The position numbers and the translations under genes are program-made. A stretch of 64,000 nt of DNA from Fischerella sp. PCC 9605 (GTDB lineage Bacteria > Cyanobacteriota > Cyanobacteriia > Cyanobacteriales > Nostocaceae), in NCBI RefSeq assembly GCF_000517105.1, contig NZ_KI912154.1:1-64000 (forward strand). The letters run 5' to 3'. Under the pieces are notes generated by a model. That model was not told where the DNA came from. It saw only the letters and a list, made by a program, of their open reading frames with translations, and made no database searches. How positions within the stretch are numbered: the stretch's first letter is position 1; every line of letters starts with the position of its first letter. Positions 35,177 through 44,813 of the stretch are shown here, in pieces.

Positions 35177-36559
35177 TTATTTTCCAATACAAAACCGACT
35201 AAAAATCCGGTCAAGCACGGATTCTGTTACTTCTTCTCCCGTAATTTCCCCTAAAGCATAAACTGCACCTCTCAGGTCAATTGTCCAAAAATCAAGAGGT
35301 AACTGCTGGGCAATCGTCGTTTGTACTTGTTCGAGGGAAGTTTTAGTTTTTACTAGTGCAGCAGCTTGTCTTTGATTAATGGCTAAATCCAGATCGGCAG
35401 CTTGTATTTTCCCAGTTTGGACTTGTTCTAAAATCGCTGTTTCTAAAGCATCAATGCCTTGATTTTGGGCTGCTACTGTTTTTACAACTTGGTTGAATTC
35501 TGTGGGATACTCCACCACTTCTGCTGAGGCGAGGTCGATTTTGTTAATAACCAAAATTAAGGGACGATGTTTTACCTGTTCGTAAATTTCTTGATCAGCT
35601 GCTGTCCAACCCGCTGAGGCGTCAATGGTTAACAACACTAAATCAGCGGCGCTAGCAGCATATCGGGAACGCTCAACACCGATTTTTTCCACTTGGTCTT
35701 CTGTTTCCCGAATGCCTGCTGTATCCAGCACCTGAACGGGAATTCCACCCACTACTAACTGCGATTCCACGACATCACGGGTTGTACCAGGCAAATCTGT
35801 GACAATAGCGCGATCGCTCCGACTCCACGCATTCAACAAACTCGATTTTCCTACGTTCGGACGCCCAACAATCGCCACTTTTAATCCCGTGCGTAACAGT
35901 TCGCCTTTATCGGCGGTTGCTAGCAGTTTGGTAATTTCTACGGAAATTCTCTCAATTTCTGATATGATTGCTTTATCATCCAGCGGAGGTAAGTCTTCCT
36001 CAAAATCAATCCGCGCCTCAATTTCTGCCAAGATATCCAAACATTGAGCGCGTAACTGCCGAATCGGATGAGCTAACTTGCCTTGCAAACCAGCTAAAGC
36101 AGTCTGTGCAGCTTGGGGCGATCGCGCTCCTACTAAATCAGCAATACTTTCGGCTTGTGTTAAATCTAGTCTGCCATTTAAAAATGCCCGCAGGGTAAAT
36201 TCTCCAGGTTGAGCTAGCCTTGCACCGTTTTCCAGGCATAGTTGCAACACTTGCTGCACTGCCATAATTCCCCCGTGGCAATGGAATTCCACAACATCTT
36301 CACGGGTGTAGGAACGCGGTGCTTTCATAATCAAAAGCAGTGCTTCATCCACGACTTGTTGTGTTTGGGGATGGTGGATATAACCGTAGAGAATGCGGTG
36401 ACTTTCCCAAACTTGCCGCCCAGGCGCATGGAAAAGAGTTTTGGCAATGTGCATTGCTTCTGAACCAGATACGCGTACAATCCCAACACTACCCTGTTGG
36501 GGAACAATAGCGGTGGCGATCGCAGCGATGGTTCCAGTGGTGGCAAAAGTTTCTGACAT
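35177..36559 (-). CDS. mnmE: MnmE/TrmE, tRNA-modifying GTPase
   Basis: About 460 residues from ATG 36559 ([26 protein letters not shown]); a longer frame to 36640 is not family-like. Together with MnmG it makes 5-carboxymethylaminomethyl-uridine at tRNA position 34. N-terminal tetrahydrofolate-binding domain (about 1-120), helical domain with the inserted G domain: G1 [13 protein letters not shown]2 GTTRDVV, G3 DTAGIRE, G4 NKID. The C-terminus ends FCIGK, the invariant C-[IL]GK with catalytic Cys. Intact. Confidence 0.97.
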   Translation of the reverse strand: MSETFATTGTIAAIATAIVPQQGSVGIVRVSGSEAMHIAKTLFHAPGRQVWESHRILYGYIHHPQTQQVVDEALLLIMKAPRSYTREDVVEFHCHGGIMAVQQVLQLCLENGARLAQPGEFTLRAFLNGRLDLTQAESIADLVGARSPQAAQTALAGLQGKLAHPIRQLRAQCLDILAEIEARIDFEEDLPPLDDKAIISEIERISVEITKLLATADKGELLRTGLKVAIVGRPNVGKSSLLNAWSRSDRAIVTDLPGTTRDVVESQLVVGGIPVQVLDTAGIRETEDQVEKIGVERSRYAASAADLVLLTIDASAGWTAADQEIYEQVKHRPLILVINKIDLASAEVVEYPTEFNQVVKTVAAQNQGIDALETAILEQVQTGKIQAADLDLAINQRQAAALVKTKTSLEQVQTTIAQQLPLDFWTIDLRGAVYALGEITGEEVTESVLDRIFSRFCIGK

Positions 36560-36754
36560 CAGCGCCCTTTTCAGGAAAAGATTGAATCTATAGTCGATTG
36601 TAGAGATTTGGATTTGAGATTTTAGAAATGTAACATTCAAGGTTTGAAAAGACAGTCACAAGGTTAAGATTTATTAGAAGAACAGAAGTATTTTTGCTTA
36701 GCAGCAAGAATGACTGTAAGTCACGTTCTCAAAATCAGAGCATAGGAGGTCAGC

Positions 36755-36943
36755 GTGGAAGAGGGAAAAGAAAATAATCCCCAAACCAGCGACAAAGAGC
36801 GCACTGCGGATGAACAATCTTATGTAGAGGAAGCATCAAAGTTCATCCAAGAGACTTCGCTAGAAAAAATGCATGAAATAGCTGAAGCAGCACGACTCAA
36901 AAAACTCATGGAACCGCCGAAATGGGTATTGCCAGAAGATTAA
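36755..36943 (+). CDS. Small conserved-looking acidic protein
   Basis: 62 residues from a GTG with AGGAGG upstream (36746-36751), a strong ribosome site. MEEGKENNPQTSDKERTADE then a helix (EEASKFIQETSLEKMHEIAEAARLKKL) and end EPPKWVLPED. No recognised family. The strong ribosome site and composition argue for a real gene. Confidence 0.6.
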   Translation: MEEGKENNPQTSDKERTADEQSYVEEASKFIQETSLEKMHEIAEAARLKKLMEPPKWVLPED

Positions 36944-37083
36944 TAACTGCTTGGCAAAGTCCAGAGTCAAAAGTCAAGAGTCAAGTGTTTTGAACTCTGG
37001 ACTCCGTTAATAGTTTCAGATTTCCATCGGTATGTTTGGTGTTCTAATTGCGATTCCAGAGATGTAACATAAAATCCACAATG

Positions 37084-37773
37084 TTAAACAGTATCTGGAT
37101 CGATACCTAATTCTCGTAGTTTTGCTGCCAAGCGATCGCTTTTTTGCTTCTCCTGTTCAGCACGTTGCATTTCTTGTTCTGCAACTTCTTCGGGTGTTGG
37201 AACTAGTTGTCCTTCTGGTGTAAAAAAGCGTAATTCTTCTTGATATACCCCTAGGTATAAATTTAGCTGCTGACTCCACAACCACCCTTGAGGGTTGGGT
37301 TCGAGGGATTGATAACTACCACCAACCAAAACAAACCCAGCAAATTCTAAATTATTGGGGTTAAACCAAAAATATTCTGGTGTACGAAAGATGTCTTGGT
37401 AGATTTGTTTTTTCAAACCTTTATCAGTCGTTGCTGTTGAGTTGGAGAGTAATTCTACAATTACATTCGGATACTTGCCGTCTTCTTCCCAGACAACCCA
37501 ACTTTTACGCGGTTTGCGTTCAGTTCCTAGTACCACAAAAAAATCAGGTCCTCGGAAATCAGAAGACTTCCGTTGATGTGGACTGTAATAGATGGTGAGA
37601 TTACCTGCTGCAAAAAAGTCATTGCGGTTTCGCCACCACCACTCCAAGCATTTTAACAACAGCAGCATTTGCTGCAAATGTAAGTAAGTTTCCAACGGTG
37701 GTTCGTCACTATACAAATCACCAGGAGGAAATATAACATCTTCTGGGGTTTCAAAATCTTTGGCGACGGACAT
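37084..37773 (-). CDS. Uma2 family (DUF820) putative endonuclease
   Basis: 229 residues. The Uma2 fold of PD-(D/E)xK nucleases is visible: GPDFFVVLGTERKPRKSWVVWEEDGKYPNVIVELLSNSTATTDKGLKKQIYQ with the E-L-L-S-x-S-T motif and PDF..V..EL acidic pair. The C-terminus is a charged coiled coil (AEQEMQRAEQEKQKSDRLAAKLRELGIDPD) common in these proteins. The family is hugely expanded in cyanobacteria, function unknown. Stands alone. Confidence 0.9.
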   Translation of the reverse strand: MSVAKDFETPEDVIFPPGDLYSDEPPLETYLHLQQMLLLLKCLEWWWRNRNDFFAAGNLTIYYSPHQRKSSDFRGPDFFVVLGTERKPRKSWVVWEEDGKYPNVIVELLSNSTATTDKGLKKQIYQDIFRTPEYFWFNPNNLEFAGFVLVGGSYQSLEPNPQGWLWSQQLNLYLGVYQEELRFFTPEGQLVPTPEEVAEQEMQRAEQEKQKSDRLAAKLRELGIDPDTV

Positions 37774-38088
37774 AGCTACAAGTTTTTAGGTGCTATAAAT
37801 TTAGCGTAGCAGTTGCAGCAGTTGCGATCGCTGATATCTTCAAAACTGATGGGGGCGCTGCTGAATGCAGGAATGAATGAATTTATATAGGTATCACTTC
37901 ATACCTTTGAGTATTTCAGGATTTCTTCTGAAATCGTGTTTGAGAAATCTACCACAGATGGAATTGGGAATTGGTAATAGGTAATTATATTCTCTATTAC
38001 TCATTACCGACTGTCTCAAATAATCCTCTAGAGGGAGAAATGTCATGTCTAAGTCTCCCCATAATAAACTTGTCGTTATAAAGCTACT
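37774..38088. other. Short intergenic gap
   Basis: Divergent promoters for the Uma2 and M20 genes are expected here. An ORF at 37894-38100 on the minus strand lacks features. No repeat of note. Confidence 0.4.
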
Positions 38089-39249
38089 ATGCCTTCTCAA
38101 ACAGCACGCCTACTTCTAGACTATCTCCATCGCCACCAAACAGAAATGACAGACTTGTTAGAAAAGTTGGTCAAGGCAGAGTCCCCTTCTACCATACCAG
38201 CTGCACAACAAGAGGTATTGAGAATTATTCAGCAGGAGTTAGAACAAAGATACTACCGTGTACGATTTATTCCTGGGTATCAAACCGGAGGGCATTTGCT
38301 AGCTTTACCAAGAACGCGGCAGAAACATCAGCCTCTACAATTGCTCCTTGGACATTGCGACACCGTTTGGCCTCTCGGAACCCTAAAAAAGATGCCCGTC
38401 ATCAAGCGTCAGGGGAAAATGTACGGGCCAGGAATTTATGATATGAAAGCCGGACTCGTACAAAGCATCTTTGCCTTAGAGGCAATTCAGGCAAACGAAT
38501 TTACTCCCCAAGTACTACCAGTTATCTTAATTAATTCTGACGAAGAAATTGGCAGTAGGGAATCAACAGCGCACATCCGCCGAATAGCAAAAACAGCCGA
38601 CCGTGCTTTTGTAATGGAACCATCCTTAGGTTCGGTGGGCAAACTAAAAACAAGGCGTAAAGGCATTGGTGAATTCACCATCCGAGTAATTGGCAAAGCT
38701 GCTCATGCGGGATTAGAGCCAGAAAAAGGCGCTAGTGCAATCCTTGAGCTTTCTTTTGTAATTCAGAAGTTATTTGCCCTCAACAATCCCCAAAGAGGTA
38801 TTACCGTTAACGTCGGTACTATTAACGGTGGTGTTCGTCCGAATGTAGTTGCACCTGAAAGCCAAGCAACAGCAGAGGTACGGGTGTTATGCCAAGAGGA
38901 TGCCCAACAGATTGAAGCTGCTATTTTTGCGTTGCAACCAACTACCCCTGGTACTCACTTCATCATCGAAGGTCGCATCGGTCGTCCGCCAATGGAAAAA
39001 ACTTCAGGTAGCCAAAAGCTGTGGCAGCTTGCTCAAGCAACAGCTGGCGAGTTGGGAATTGAACTAGAGGAGGGAACAGCAGGCGGCGCTTCTGATGGTA
39101 ATACGACCAGCCTCTACACCCCCACCTTAGATGGTTTGGGTGCAGTTGGCGATAATGCCCATGCTCTCGACGAGTTTGTCTATCTCGATCAGATGGTTCA
39201 ACGTTCGGCCCTGTTGGCACAGCTTTTGTTAGAGCCTCAACTGATATAG
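38089..39249 (+). CDS. M20 family metallopeptidase (carboxypeptidase G2-like)
   Basis: 386 residues. Dinuclear zinc residues visible: HCDTVWPLG (His, Asp), GPGIYDMKAG (Asp with MKxG), SDEEIGS (Glu-Glu), EPSLG (Glu) and, near the end, NAHALDE (His). The inserted dimerisation domain is seen in RRKGIGEFTIRVIGKAAHAG. Likely hydrolyses an N-acyl amino acid or dipeptide; substrate unknown. Confidence 0.92.
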   Translation: MPSQTARLLLDYLHRHQTEMTDLLEKLVKAESPSTIPAAQQEVLRIIQQELEQRYYRVRFIPGYQTGGHLLALPRTRQKHQPLQLLLGHCDTVWPLGTLKKMPVIKRQGKMYGPGIYDMKAGLVQSIFALEAIQANEFTPQVLPVILINSDEEIGSRESTAHIRRIAKTADRAFVMEPSLGSVGKLKTRRKGIGEFTIRVIGKAAHAGLEPEKGASAILELSFVIQKLFALNNPQRGITVNVGTINGGVRPNVVAPESQATAEVRVLCQEDAQQIEAAIFALQPTTPGTHFIIEGRIGRPPMEKTSGSQKLWQLAQATAGELGIELEEGTAGGASDGNTTSLYTPTLDGLGAVGDNAHALDEFVYLDQMVQRSALLAQLLLEPQLI

Positions 39250-39349
39250 AAAGTCTTGAGTATGTCTGTTGCCGCATCAAAAAATGCAAAAAATTATGAA
39301 TTATAAAAATCCATAATTTTCTACTGACATATATTGTAGTAATTGTTTT

Positions 39350-39703
39350 TCACAGAGCTAAAGACGTGATAATTTTTTTGGTATCTGTCATGTCTCCAAC
39401 TAGCTTCTTGAATGGCAGTGGAAATTCCTTGATGAGCGTAGGAACAGCAAAAACTTGATCTGCTTCTAAACGTTCAGGTTGCTGATAAATATCAACAACT
39501 TCTAGTTCATAACGTCCTTGCAAGTGCTCTTCGCAAAGTTTTTGAATTTGTTTAATAGCGCGTAAAGATTTAATACTCTTGCTGGCAACATACAACCGCA
39601 AGATGTATTTTTCTAAATCCAGAGCGGAAAGTGACTCAAATGCATCTTGAGAGTTATCCAAAAAGTTATTTGAGTCATTGTTAGCTTGTAAAGAATAATC
39701 CAT
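39350..39703 (-). CDS. KaiB-like circadian clock family protein
   Basis: 117 residues. The KaiB thioredoxin-like domain (about 30-115: YILRLYVASKSIKSLRAIKQIQKLCEEHLQGRYELEVVDIYQQPERLEADQVFAVPTLIKEFPLPFKKLVGDM) is preceded by a ~29-residue acidic, Asn-rich extension. No kaiA or kaiC is adjacent, so this is a KaiB paralogue (KaiB2/B3-like or SasA-type), not the core clock gene. Its role is unknown, perhaps stress signalling. Confidence 0.9.
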   Translation of the reverse strand: MDYSLQANNDSNNFLDNSQDAFESLSALDLEKYILRLYVASKSIKSLRAIKQIQKLCEEHLQGRYELEVVDIYQQPERLEADQVFAVPTLIKEFPLPFKKLVGDMTDTKKIITSLAL

Positions 39704-40220
39704 AAAAGTCCTTATTGAATTTTTTCAAAATAGTAGAATAGTTGCTAAATTGCGACACGAACTTTGACATACATTTTGCCTTCGATGCGAGTTAGGTAAT
39801 CTACTTTAATTGTTTTAATTTTTATAAAAACCTCGCACAAGTGTGGAAATAATGTAGATGGATGCCCACAGAGGAAAGATGCAGCGGAAATTTAACTATC
39901 TCTATGGCATATTTGTCTATGCTTTTTGGAACATAAGAATCTAAATTAAATTTTAAGCTACTCAAATACAAACTATATTTTTCAAACGCAAGTCGATATT
40001 ATCACTTAAATTGCAGAAAGAGATTGATTAAACAGTCAGAAACTCATATTTGCAGAAAAACTATAGAATTTGACTCTCTAATTCCTAATCGGTAACTCTC
40101 GCTAACGTTACCTGACGAGGTTGTACCTTTGCGGGTCAAGTCTCATTGATATTTTGTAACAATATTGTTATATTTATTTTTATAAATTAACACTTATTGT
40201 CATTCGTACTTCTCTGCCTT
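39704..40220. other. Gene-free A/T-rich stretch
   Basis: Long leader or promoter region of the KaiB-like gene on the minus strand. No ORF or repeat of note; an unplaced structured RNA cannot be excluded. Confidence 0.4.
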
Positions 40221-40249
40221 GCCTCGGTGAAACCAACCGAGGCTTTTTG
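40221..40249 (+). terminator. Rho-independent-type hairpin
   Basis: GCCTCGGT, short loop, ACCGAGGC then TTTTTG. Stem of 8 bp with a T-run on the plus strand. No plus-strand gene ends nearby, so it may end an unannotated transcript starting in 39704-40220. Confidence 0.7.
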
Positions 40250-40433
40250 TTGCTGTGGAGTGCGATCGCGCGTATTTTGACCAGATCGGGCTGCACAGAG
40301 TAGACTTCTTGCAGAAGTCGGGATGCATGTGAAAGGCATGGAATTTTCCTTTGCCCCTTGCCCTTTACCCTTTCCCCTACCTCTTGCAAAAGCTATTTTT
40401 GCAAGAGGTCTAGTATAAATTCCCAAAATAAGC

Positions 40434-40461
40434 GAGGGGTATCCTTGCAGATACCCCCCAA
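40434..40461. terminator. Hairpin GGGGTATC / GATACCCC
   Basis: An 8-bp stem with a CTTGCA loop, 40 bp past the stop of the minus-strand gene at 40500. On the minus strand it is followed by a T-containing stretch, so it probably ends that transcript. Confidence 0.55.
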
Positions 40462-40499
40462 GATTGTTCTATTAGACTATCAACAGAATTTTCAAAATA

Positions 40500-41093
40500 T
40501 TAATTTGCCACTTCAGCCATCTCAATAATTCGCCCTTCATAGTCTTTGACCAAGAAGTTCAGCGGTTTTCTGCTGCGAATCTTAAACTTCAAGCCGCGCA
40601 CTTCCACACGCATTAAAATCATTTCCAAGCAGTCGTGGTCAAAGCAAACATGGCGTTGCTGATTTTTGCTACCCAAACTAGCTCCCGTTATGACGTGTAG
40701 CTGAGTGTTTTTCTTTAGCTGATACCAAAGCCCCTCACTAGCATTCGTCATTTTGCTAGAAAACGAAGGACTGCTCCCTAAGTAAAGCGGATCGACGCCA
40801 GTTGCACCTATAGTTTGCTCGTAGTTGTAGTAGTAGTGCAAAGGCACCTCTGCTGCTGGTAAATCTAGCAGTCCTTCATACAACTGTCTGGCAATTTCCA
40901 AATCCGACACCATGACTGTATATACTTTCGGCGCACTGCTAAGGAACATCCACATCGCACCAGCATAAGCCGCTAGCAGCATCACCATTATGCCTTGGGT
41001 AGAGAAAAGGCTATCCAAGGGTAAGGAAGGTAAAAAAGACGCGAAAGTATAAGGACTGAGCAGGAATGGTGCCACACTAACTGCTATAACCAT
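40500..41093 (-). CDS. Membrane-anchored VOC-like (glyoxalase-like) protein
   Basis: 197 residues. Two hydrophobic segments (about 3-22 and 33-53) then a soluble domain that starts APKVYTVMVSDLEIARQLYEGLLDLPAAEVPLHYYY and ends FKIRSRKPLNFLVKDYEGRIIEMAEV. The pattern (VMVSDLE..R.FYE.L...LVKDYEGRIIEMAE) is that of a VOC/glyoxalase-like domain. Metal ligands are not clear. Substrate unknown. Confidence 0.65.
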   Translation of the reverse strand: MVIAVSVAPFLLSPYTFASFLPSLPLDSLFSTQGIMVMLLAAYAGAMWMFLSSAPKVYTVMVSDLEIARQLYEGLLDLPAAEVPLHYYYNYEQTIGATGVDPLYLGSSPSFSSKMTNASEGLWYQLKKNTQLHVITGASLGSKNQQRHVCFDHDCLEMILMRVEVRGLKFKIRSRKPLNFLVKDYEGRIIEMAEVAN

Positions 41094-41292
41094 GAACAGA
41101 ATCGGGAATTATATAAGGGAGCCGCTTTTGTTTTGTAAATTATGACTTAAATTTAAGTCTTTGTTTATAGTGTATCAACTACTAAACCATCTTGGTGTTA
41201 GCCCTAAACGGACTAGTGCCAAGATAGGATGCGATTAACTCTAGAGATTGCCATTATCAGGTTAATTTTAGCAACATAGGCTGATTCGGACT

Positions 41293-41931
41293 GTGCAAAT
41301 TCCTCATTTTTCTGAAGCTAATCACCCGCTTGTTAAGTCACTGTTCCATCACACTGACCAAGAACTTGTTAGTTTGTTCCAGCAGCATCCTGAGTCAGGA
41401 AGATACTTTACGGCGATTTTTTGCCGCTATAGCCCGATAGTTTATACATTGATTCGTCATTCAGCGCGATCGCCAGTGCAAGCAGATTATCTGTTTGCCC
41501 TGACTTGGCGACATATTTATTACGAACTTGGCGGATTTAATTTCAATAACAGTAAACCCGGTAAAGAAAGTCTTACCCTACAAAATTGGTTGATCGATCA
41601 GACTGGTTACTGTATCAACGAAATTGAACTTCCTCCGACAGAAGCAATTCATTATTCTCTCAAAGCGACTTCTCCCCCACTGTGGTGTTATGTAGAACAG
41701 GCATTGGATCAAATAACACCAATTTTACGCTTGATGGTCTTGATGGCTCAAACCTTCCACTGGAGCGAAACTAGAATTGCTGCCTACCTACAAGCCGAAG
41801 GAGAAGCGATCGCTCCTAGCAATGTAGCCAATTTTCTCCAAGAAGGTTATCGTATGCTAGAGGAAAAATTACCGGCAGATATCAGAATTATCTACTTGGG
41901 TGAAAATTTACTTCCACATCATGTAGCGTAA
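41293..41931 (+). CDS. Sigma-70-like factor, divergent
   Basis: 212 residues from a GTG. The start DQELVSLFQQHPESGRYFTAIFCRYSPIVYTLIRHSARSPVQADYLFALTWRHIYYEL looks like sigma region 2 (D-x-EL..FxxRY...V), and about 150-205 (LDQITPILRLMVLMAQTFHWSETRIAAYLQ) like the region-4 helix-turn-helix. It is a divergent cyanobacterial sigma-like protein, group 3/4 type at best. It lies 88 bp upstream of a TPR protein on the same strand. Certainty is moderate. Confidence 0.5.
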   Translation: MQIPHFSEANHPLVKSLFHHTDQELVSLFQQHPESGRYFTAIFCRYSPIVYTLIRHSARSPVQADYLFALTWRHIYYELGGFNFNNSKPGKESLTLQNWLIDQTGYCINEIELPPTEAIHYSLKATSPPLWCYVEQALDQITPILRLMVLMAQTFHWSETRIAAYLQAEGEAIAPSNVANFLQEGYRMLEEKLPADIRIIYLGENLLPHHVA

Positions 41932-42019
41932 TAGTACTTAATTTATTGTTACTGCTGGTAATAATTTATAAAGAACTGCGAAATTCCTACTTAAAGCAGC
42001 AATTTCACGGGCAAAGTTT

Positions 42020-43093
42020 ATGAAACGATGGCATTTAATATCAGTAATTAACCGTGCTTTTATTGGTGGATCGAAGCCCACCTTTTTACTTATTACTTTT
42101 TTACTTACTCCCATAGCAGCGACTGCTGCTGATATTACCGAACAACTCCATCGCCCGACCAACAAATCCGTAGTCCGAGAATCAAGAGACGAAGCAGATA
42201 CCTTGCTGCGGATTGGCGAACAGCAACACGCCTCTGGTAATTCTGAAAAAGCGATTGAGTCTTGGTTACAAGCGCTAGAGATTTATCACTCGATTGGCGA
42301 TTTCAAGGCTCAAGGTTTAGTTTACGACTATCTTGGCAGAGGCTACGTGCAGTTGAGCCGTTATAAAGAAGCAGAAAATGCAATGCGGCGACGGTTGGCG
42401 ATCGCTCGCGATGTCCAAGACTTTCAAGCTCAGATATTTGCTCTAAATAACATTGGCACGTTGCTAATGCAATATGGAGAACCCATCGCTAGTTTGCAAA
42501 CATTTGCAGAAGCGCTAGAAATTGCTCGCCACGTCAAAAATATTGAAGGTCAAGGACTGTCTCTAAGTAATTTGGGACTAGCAAATGCGAGGCTGGGAAA
42601 TTACAACAAGGCTATTAAACTTTATGAAAATGCTCTAAGTTTCCGGCGTCAAGCTCGCGATCCCATTGGTGAAGCTAATACCTTCAATAATTTGGGCGAT
42701 GCCTATCTCGCGGCAAGAGACTATCAAGGTACGATTGGTACTTATGGAATAGCACTGCGGATAGCAAAAGCAACTCGCGATCGCGTTAACGAATTACGAG
42801 CGATAGATGGTTTAGTTACCGCCCACAGTACTGTAGGACGCTATGAACGCGCCTTCGATTTACTACAACAGCGATTAACACTGGCTCAAGACTTACAAAA
42901 TCTGCGGGAAGAATTGAAATCTTTTGAGTCCTATGCTCAGTTGTACGAGCAATTAGGAAACTTTCCAACAGCTCGCAATTTTTATGAAAGGGCGATTACC
43001 GTAGCGCAGATACTAAAAGACAGCAAGCAGGAAGTGCGATTGCTCGATCAACTCACTCAAATGATGCGGAAGGCTAACTTGAGCAAAAATTAA
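42020..43093 (+). CDS. Exported tetratricopeptide-repeat protein
   Basis: 357 residues. N-terminal signal or anchor (LLITFLLTPIAATAA, about 23-37). From about 60 to 345 run seven or so TPR/Kinesin-light-chain-type repeats (GNSEKAIESWLQALEIYHSIGDFKAQG, then SRYKEAENAMRRRLAIARDVQDFQAQ, and so on). A scaffold for protein binding. It follows the sigma-like gene and could be its target or partner, by position only. Confidence 0.88.
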   Translation: MKRWHLISVINRAFIGGSKPTFLLITFLLTPIAATAADITEQLHRPTNKSVVRESRDEADTLLRIGEQQHASGNSEKAIESWLQALEIYHSIGDFKAQGLVYDYLGRGYVQLSRYKEAENAMRRRLAIARDVQDFQAQIFALNNIGTLLMQYGEPIASLQTFAEALEIARHVKNIEGQGLSLSNLGLANARLGNYNKAIKLYENALSFRRQARDPIGEANTFNNLGDAYLAARDYQGTIGTYGIALRIAKATRDRVNELRAIDGLVTAHSTVGRYERAFDLLQQRLTLAQDLQNLREELKSFESYAQLYEQLGNFPTARNFYERAITVAQILKDSKQEVRLLDQLTQMMRKANLSKN

Positions 43094-43402
43094 CCTTTGC
43101 TAGTGCTGTCAAAGTGTAAACATTCAATATAAAGTTTTCTTTGTGCCTTTGTGGTTCAAAAATAGATTTAAGGAACCACTAAGACACCAAGACACCAAGT
43201 ATAATCACAATGACATCGAGGATACAAATTATATCAAGTTCGGATAATTACTTATTATTAAAATCTCTCCGCGTCCCCGTGTCAGTCCTAATGATAAGTC
43301 TTCAACCGAACATGATATTAATTCTTGATGACACCCTTTTGAACTGGTGCCTATACTGTGTGGTTAAGTATGTATTGCATCTTAACCATATAGGTAATAT
43401 TT
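43094..43402. other. Intergenic stretch with ACTAAGACACC repeats
   Basis: GTGCCTTTGTGGTTC and GGAACCACTAAGACACC around 43140-43200 form the TTTGTG/CTAAGACAC inverted repeat family. The ORF 43210-43617 overlaps the prohibitin gene in another frame and shows no family features. Confidence 0.55.
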
Positions 43403-44287
43403 ATGGGCTTCATATTTTCTCTGCTGACAAGCCTAATTGCAATTTTTATCTATCTCAACTCTGGCAAGATATCCAGCGAACGCTCTCGCTGGGCTATTCG
43501 CGGAATTACTGTGCTGATTGGGGCGATCGCTTTACTTGCCTCTATTTCCAGACTTCTGGTAATGGTTCCACCAGGGAATGTTGGAGTGATTCACTTGTTT
43601 GGTCAAGTCTCAGATAATACCCTTAATCCAGGTGTTCATGTGATGAATCCTTTTGCCAAAGTTCTCAATTTTTCCACGCGGCTAAAGGATGTGAAGGAAA
43701 ATGTAGACGCAACTTCTCAGGAAGGGTTAAGCCTAAATCTTGATGTCAGCCTTCAGTACAAGCTCGATCCCCAAAAAGCTGCGACAGTATATAAAACTAT
43801 TGGTATGGACGAAAAAGAACTAGTGATTTCTCGATTTCGCTCAACCATACGTGCCATTACTGCGAACTACCCAGCAGCAGCTATTTATTCTACCAAACGT
43901 CAACAGATAGTACAGCAACTCGACCAACAGCTGACTCAACAGTTACTACCCTTGGGTTTCGTTGTTGAAGAAGCCTTATTAAGAAATGTCAAAATGCCTG
44001 ATAGTCTGCAAGCTGCGATTCAAGAGAAACTAAAGGCAGAGCAAGAAAATCAGCAAATGAAATTTGTTTTAGAAAAAGAACGTCAAGAAGCAGAACGCAA
44101 ACGCATTGAAGCCAAAGGTATAGCTGATGCCCAAAAGATTATTTCTGGTGGACTTAGCAATTCTGTGCTGCAATTACGAGCAATAGAAGCGACAGAAAAA
44201 CTGGCAGAGTCTCCCAACTCTAAGATTGTCGTGTTTGGTTCTGAAAAAGGGACTTTGCCAATTCTAGTTCAACCAGAGGCGAAATAA
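43403..44287 (+). CDS. Prohibitin/SPFH family membrane protein
   Basis: 294 residues. N-terminal membrane helices (about 3-19 and 30-55), then PHB domain from VPPGNVGVIHLFGQVSDNTLNPGVHVMNPFAKVLNFSTRLKDV to about 230, then a coiled coil (KLKAEQENQQMKFVLEKERQEAERKRIEAKGIADAQKII). Prohibitins form large rings in the membrane, affecting protease activity and lipid order. In cyanobacteria they sit in the thylakoid or plasma membrane. Stands alone. Confidence 0.93.
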   Translation: MGFIFSLLTSLIAIFIYLNSGKISSERSRWAIRGITVLIGAIALLASISRLLVMVPPGNVGVIHLFGQVSDNTLNPGVHVMNPFAKVLNFSTRLKDVKENVDATSQEGLSLNLDVSLQYKLDPQKAATVYKTIGMDEKELVISRFRSTIRAITANYPAAAIYSTKRQQIVQQLDQQLTQQLLPLGFVVEEALLRNVKMPDSLQAAIQEKLKAEQENQQMKFVLEKERQEAERKRIEAKGIADAQKIISGGLSNSVLQLRAIEATEKLAESPNSKIVVFGSEKGTLPILVQPEAK

Positions 44288-44540
44288 ACAAAAGGGGGAG
44301 ATGAAAGGAGAGCTAGAAAGGCTGTATTTGTAGAGAAAGCCACACAAGATTTAATTGAAGAAGTACAAGCAAGAATTGAAACTCTAATTTTATAAATAGA
44401 AACCTCAGAAATAGTTTGTAGTAAACATGCTTTGTATTTACTACAAGCCAAAAGCCAAGCATATTTATATTTATTTTCTTAGGAAACTGTATAAAAGCTG
44501 TAAAATTTGTTTAAGTACAAGATTGCTTTTGGTATCCAAC

Positions 44541-44729
44541 ATGAGCAATACACAAAGCTGGTATATTATCAAACGCCCTGCTGGAAACTGTGAAATAATC
44601 CCCAGTAATGAAGTGACTGGGCATGAGACTCCAGAGGTAATCGAAAAGTGGGGGCCTTTTGATTCACAAGCAGATGTGATCGCCCGTCGTGTCGGATTAA
44701 TTAGGGCTGGCAAGTGCCAACCCGTTTAA
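44541..44729 (+). CDS. Small conserved-looking protein
   Basis: 62 residues from ATG 44541 (MSNTQSWYIIKRPAGNCEII); an upstream in-frame start at 44427 would add 38 residues without similar composition and is rejected. The core WGPFDSQADVIARRVGLIRAGKCQPV looks conserved and may bind an RNA or protein, but no family is recognised. Confidence 0.6.
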   Translation: MSNTQSWYIIKRPAGNCEIIPSNEVTGHETPEVIEKWGPFDSQADVIARRVGLIRAGKCQPV

Positions 44730-44762
44730 ACTTAAAAGTAAAAAGTAAAGCTTAAGTTTGTA

Positions 44763-44791
44763 GGGTGCGTTAGAGCGAAGCATAACGCACC
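44763..44791. repeat. Hairpin repeat GGTGCGTTA / TAACGCACC
   Basis: 9-bp stem; same family as 1047-1075. It lies between the small protein and the CtpB-like gene, which converge, so it may act as a two-way terminator. Confidence 0.65.
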
Positions 44792-44813
44792 ATTCACCTG
44801 TTATCCCTTGCGT

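Noticed and set aside
40180-40426. Overlapping minus-strand ORFs near 40.2 kb
   Set aside because: They cross a terminator hairpin and low-complexity DNA and show no family features.
43210-43617. 135-codon ORF upstream of prohibitin
   Set aside because: It overlaps the first third of the prohibitin gene in another frame and lacks protein-family features.
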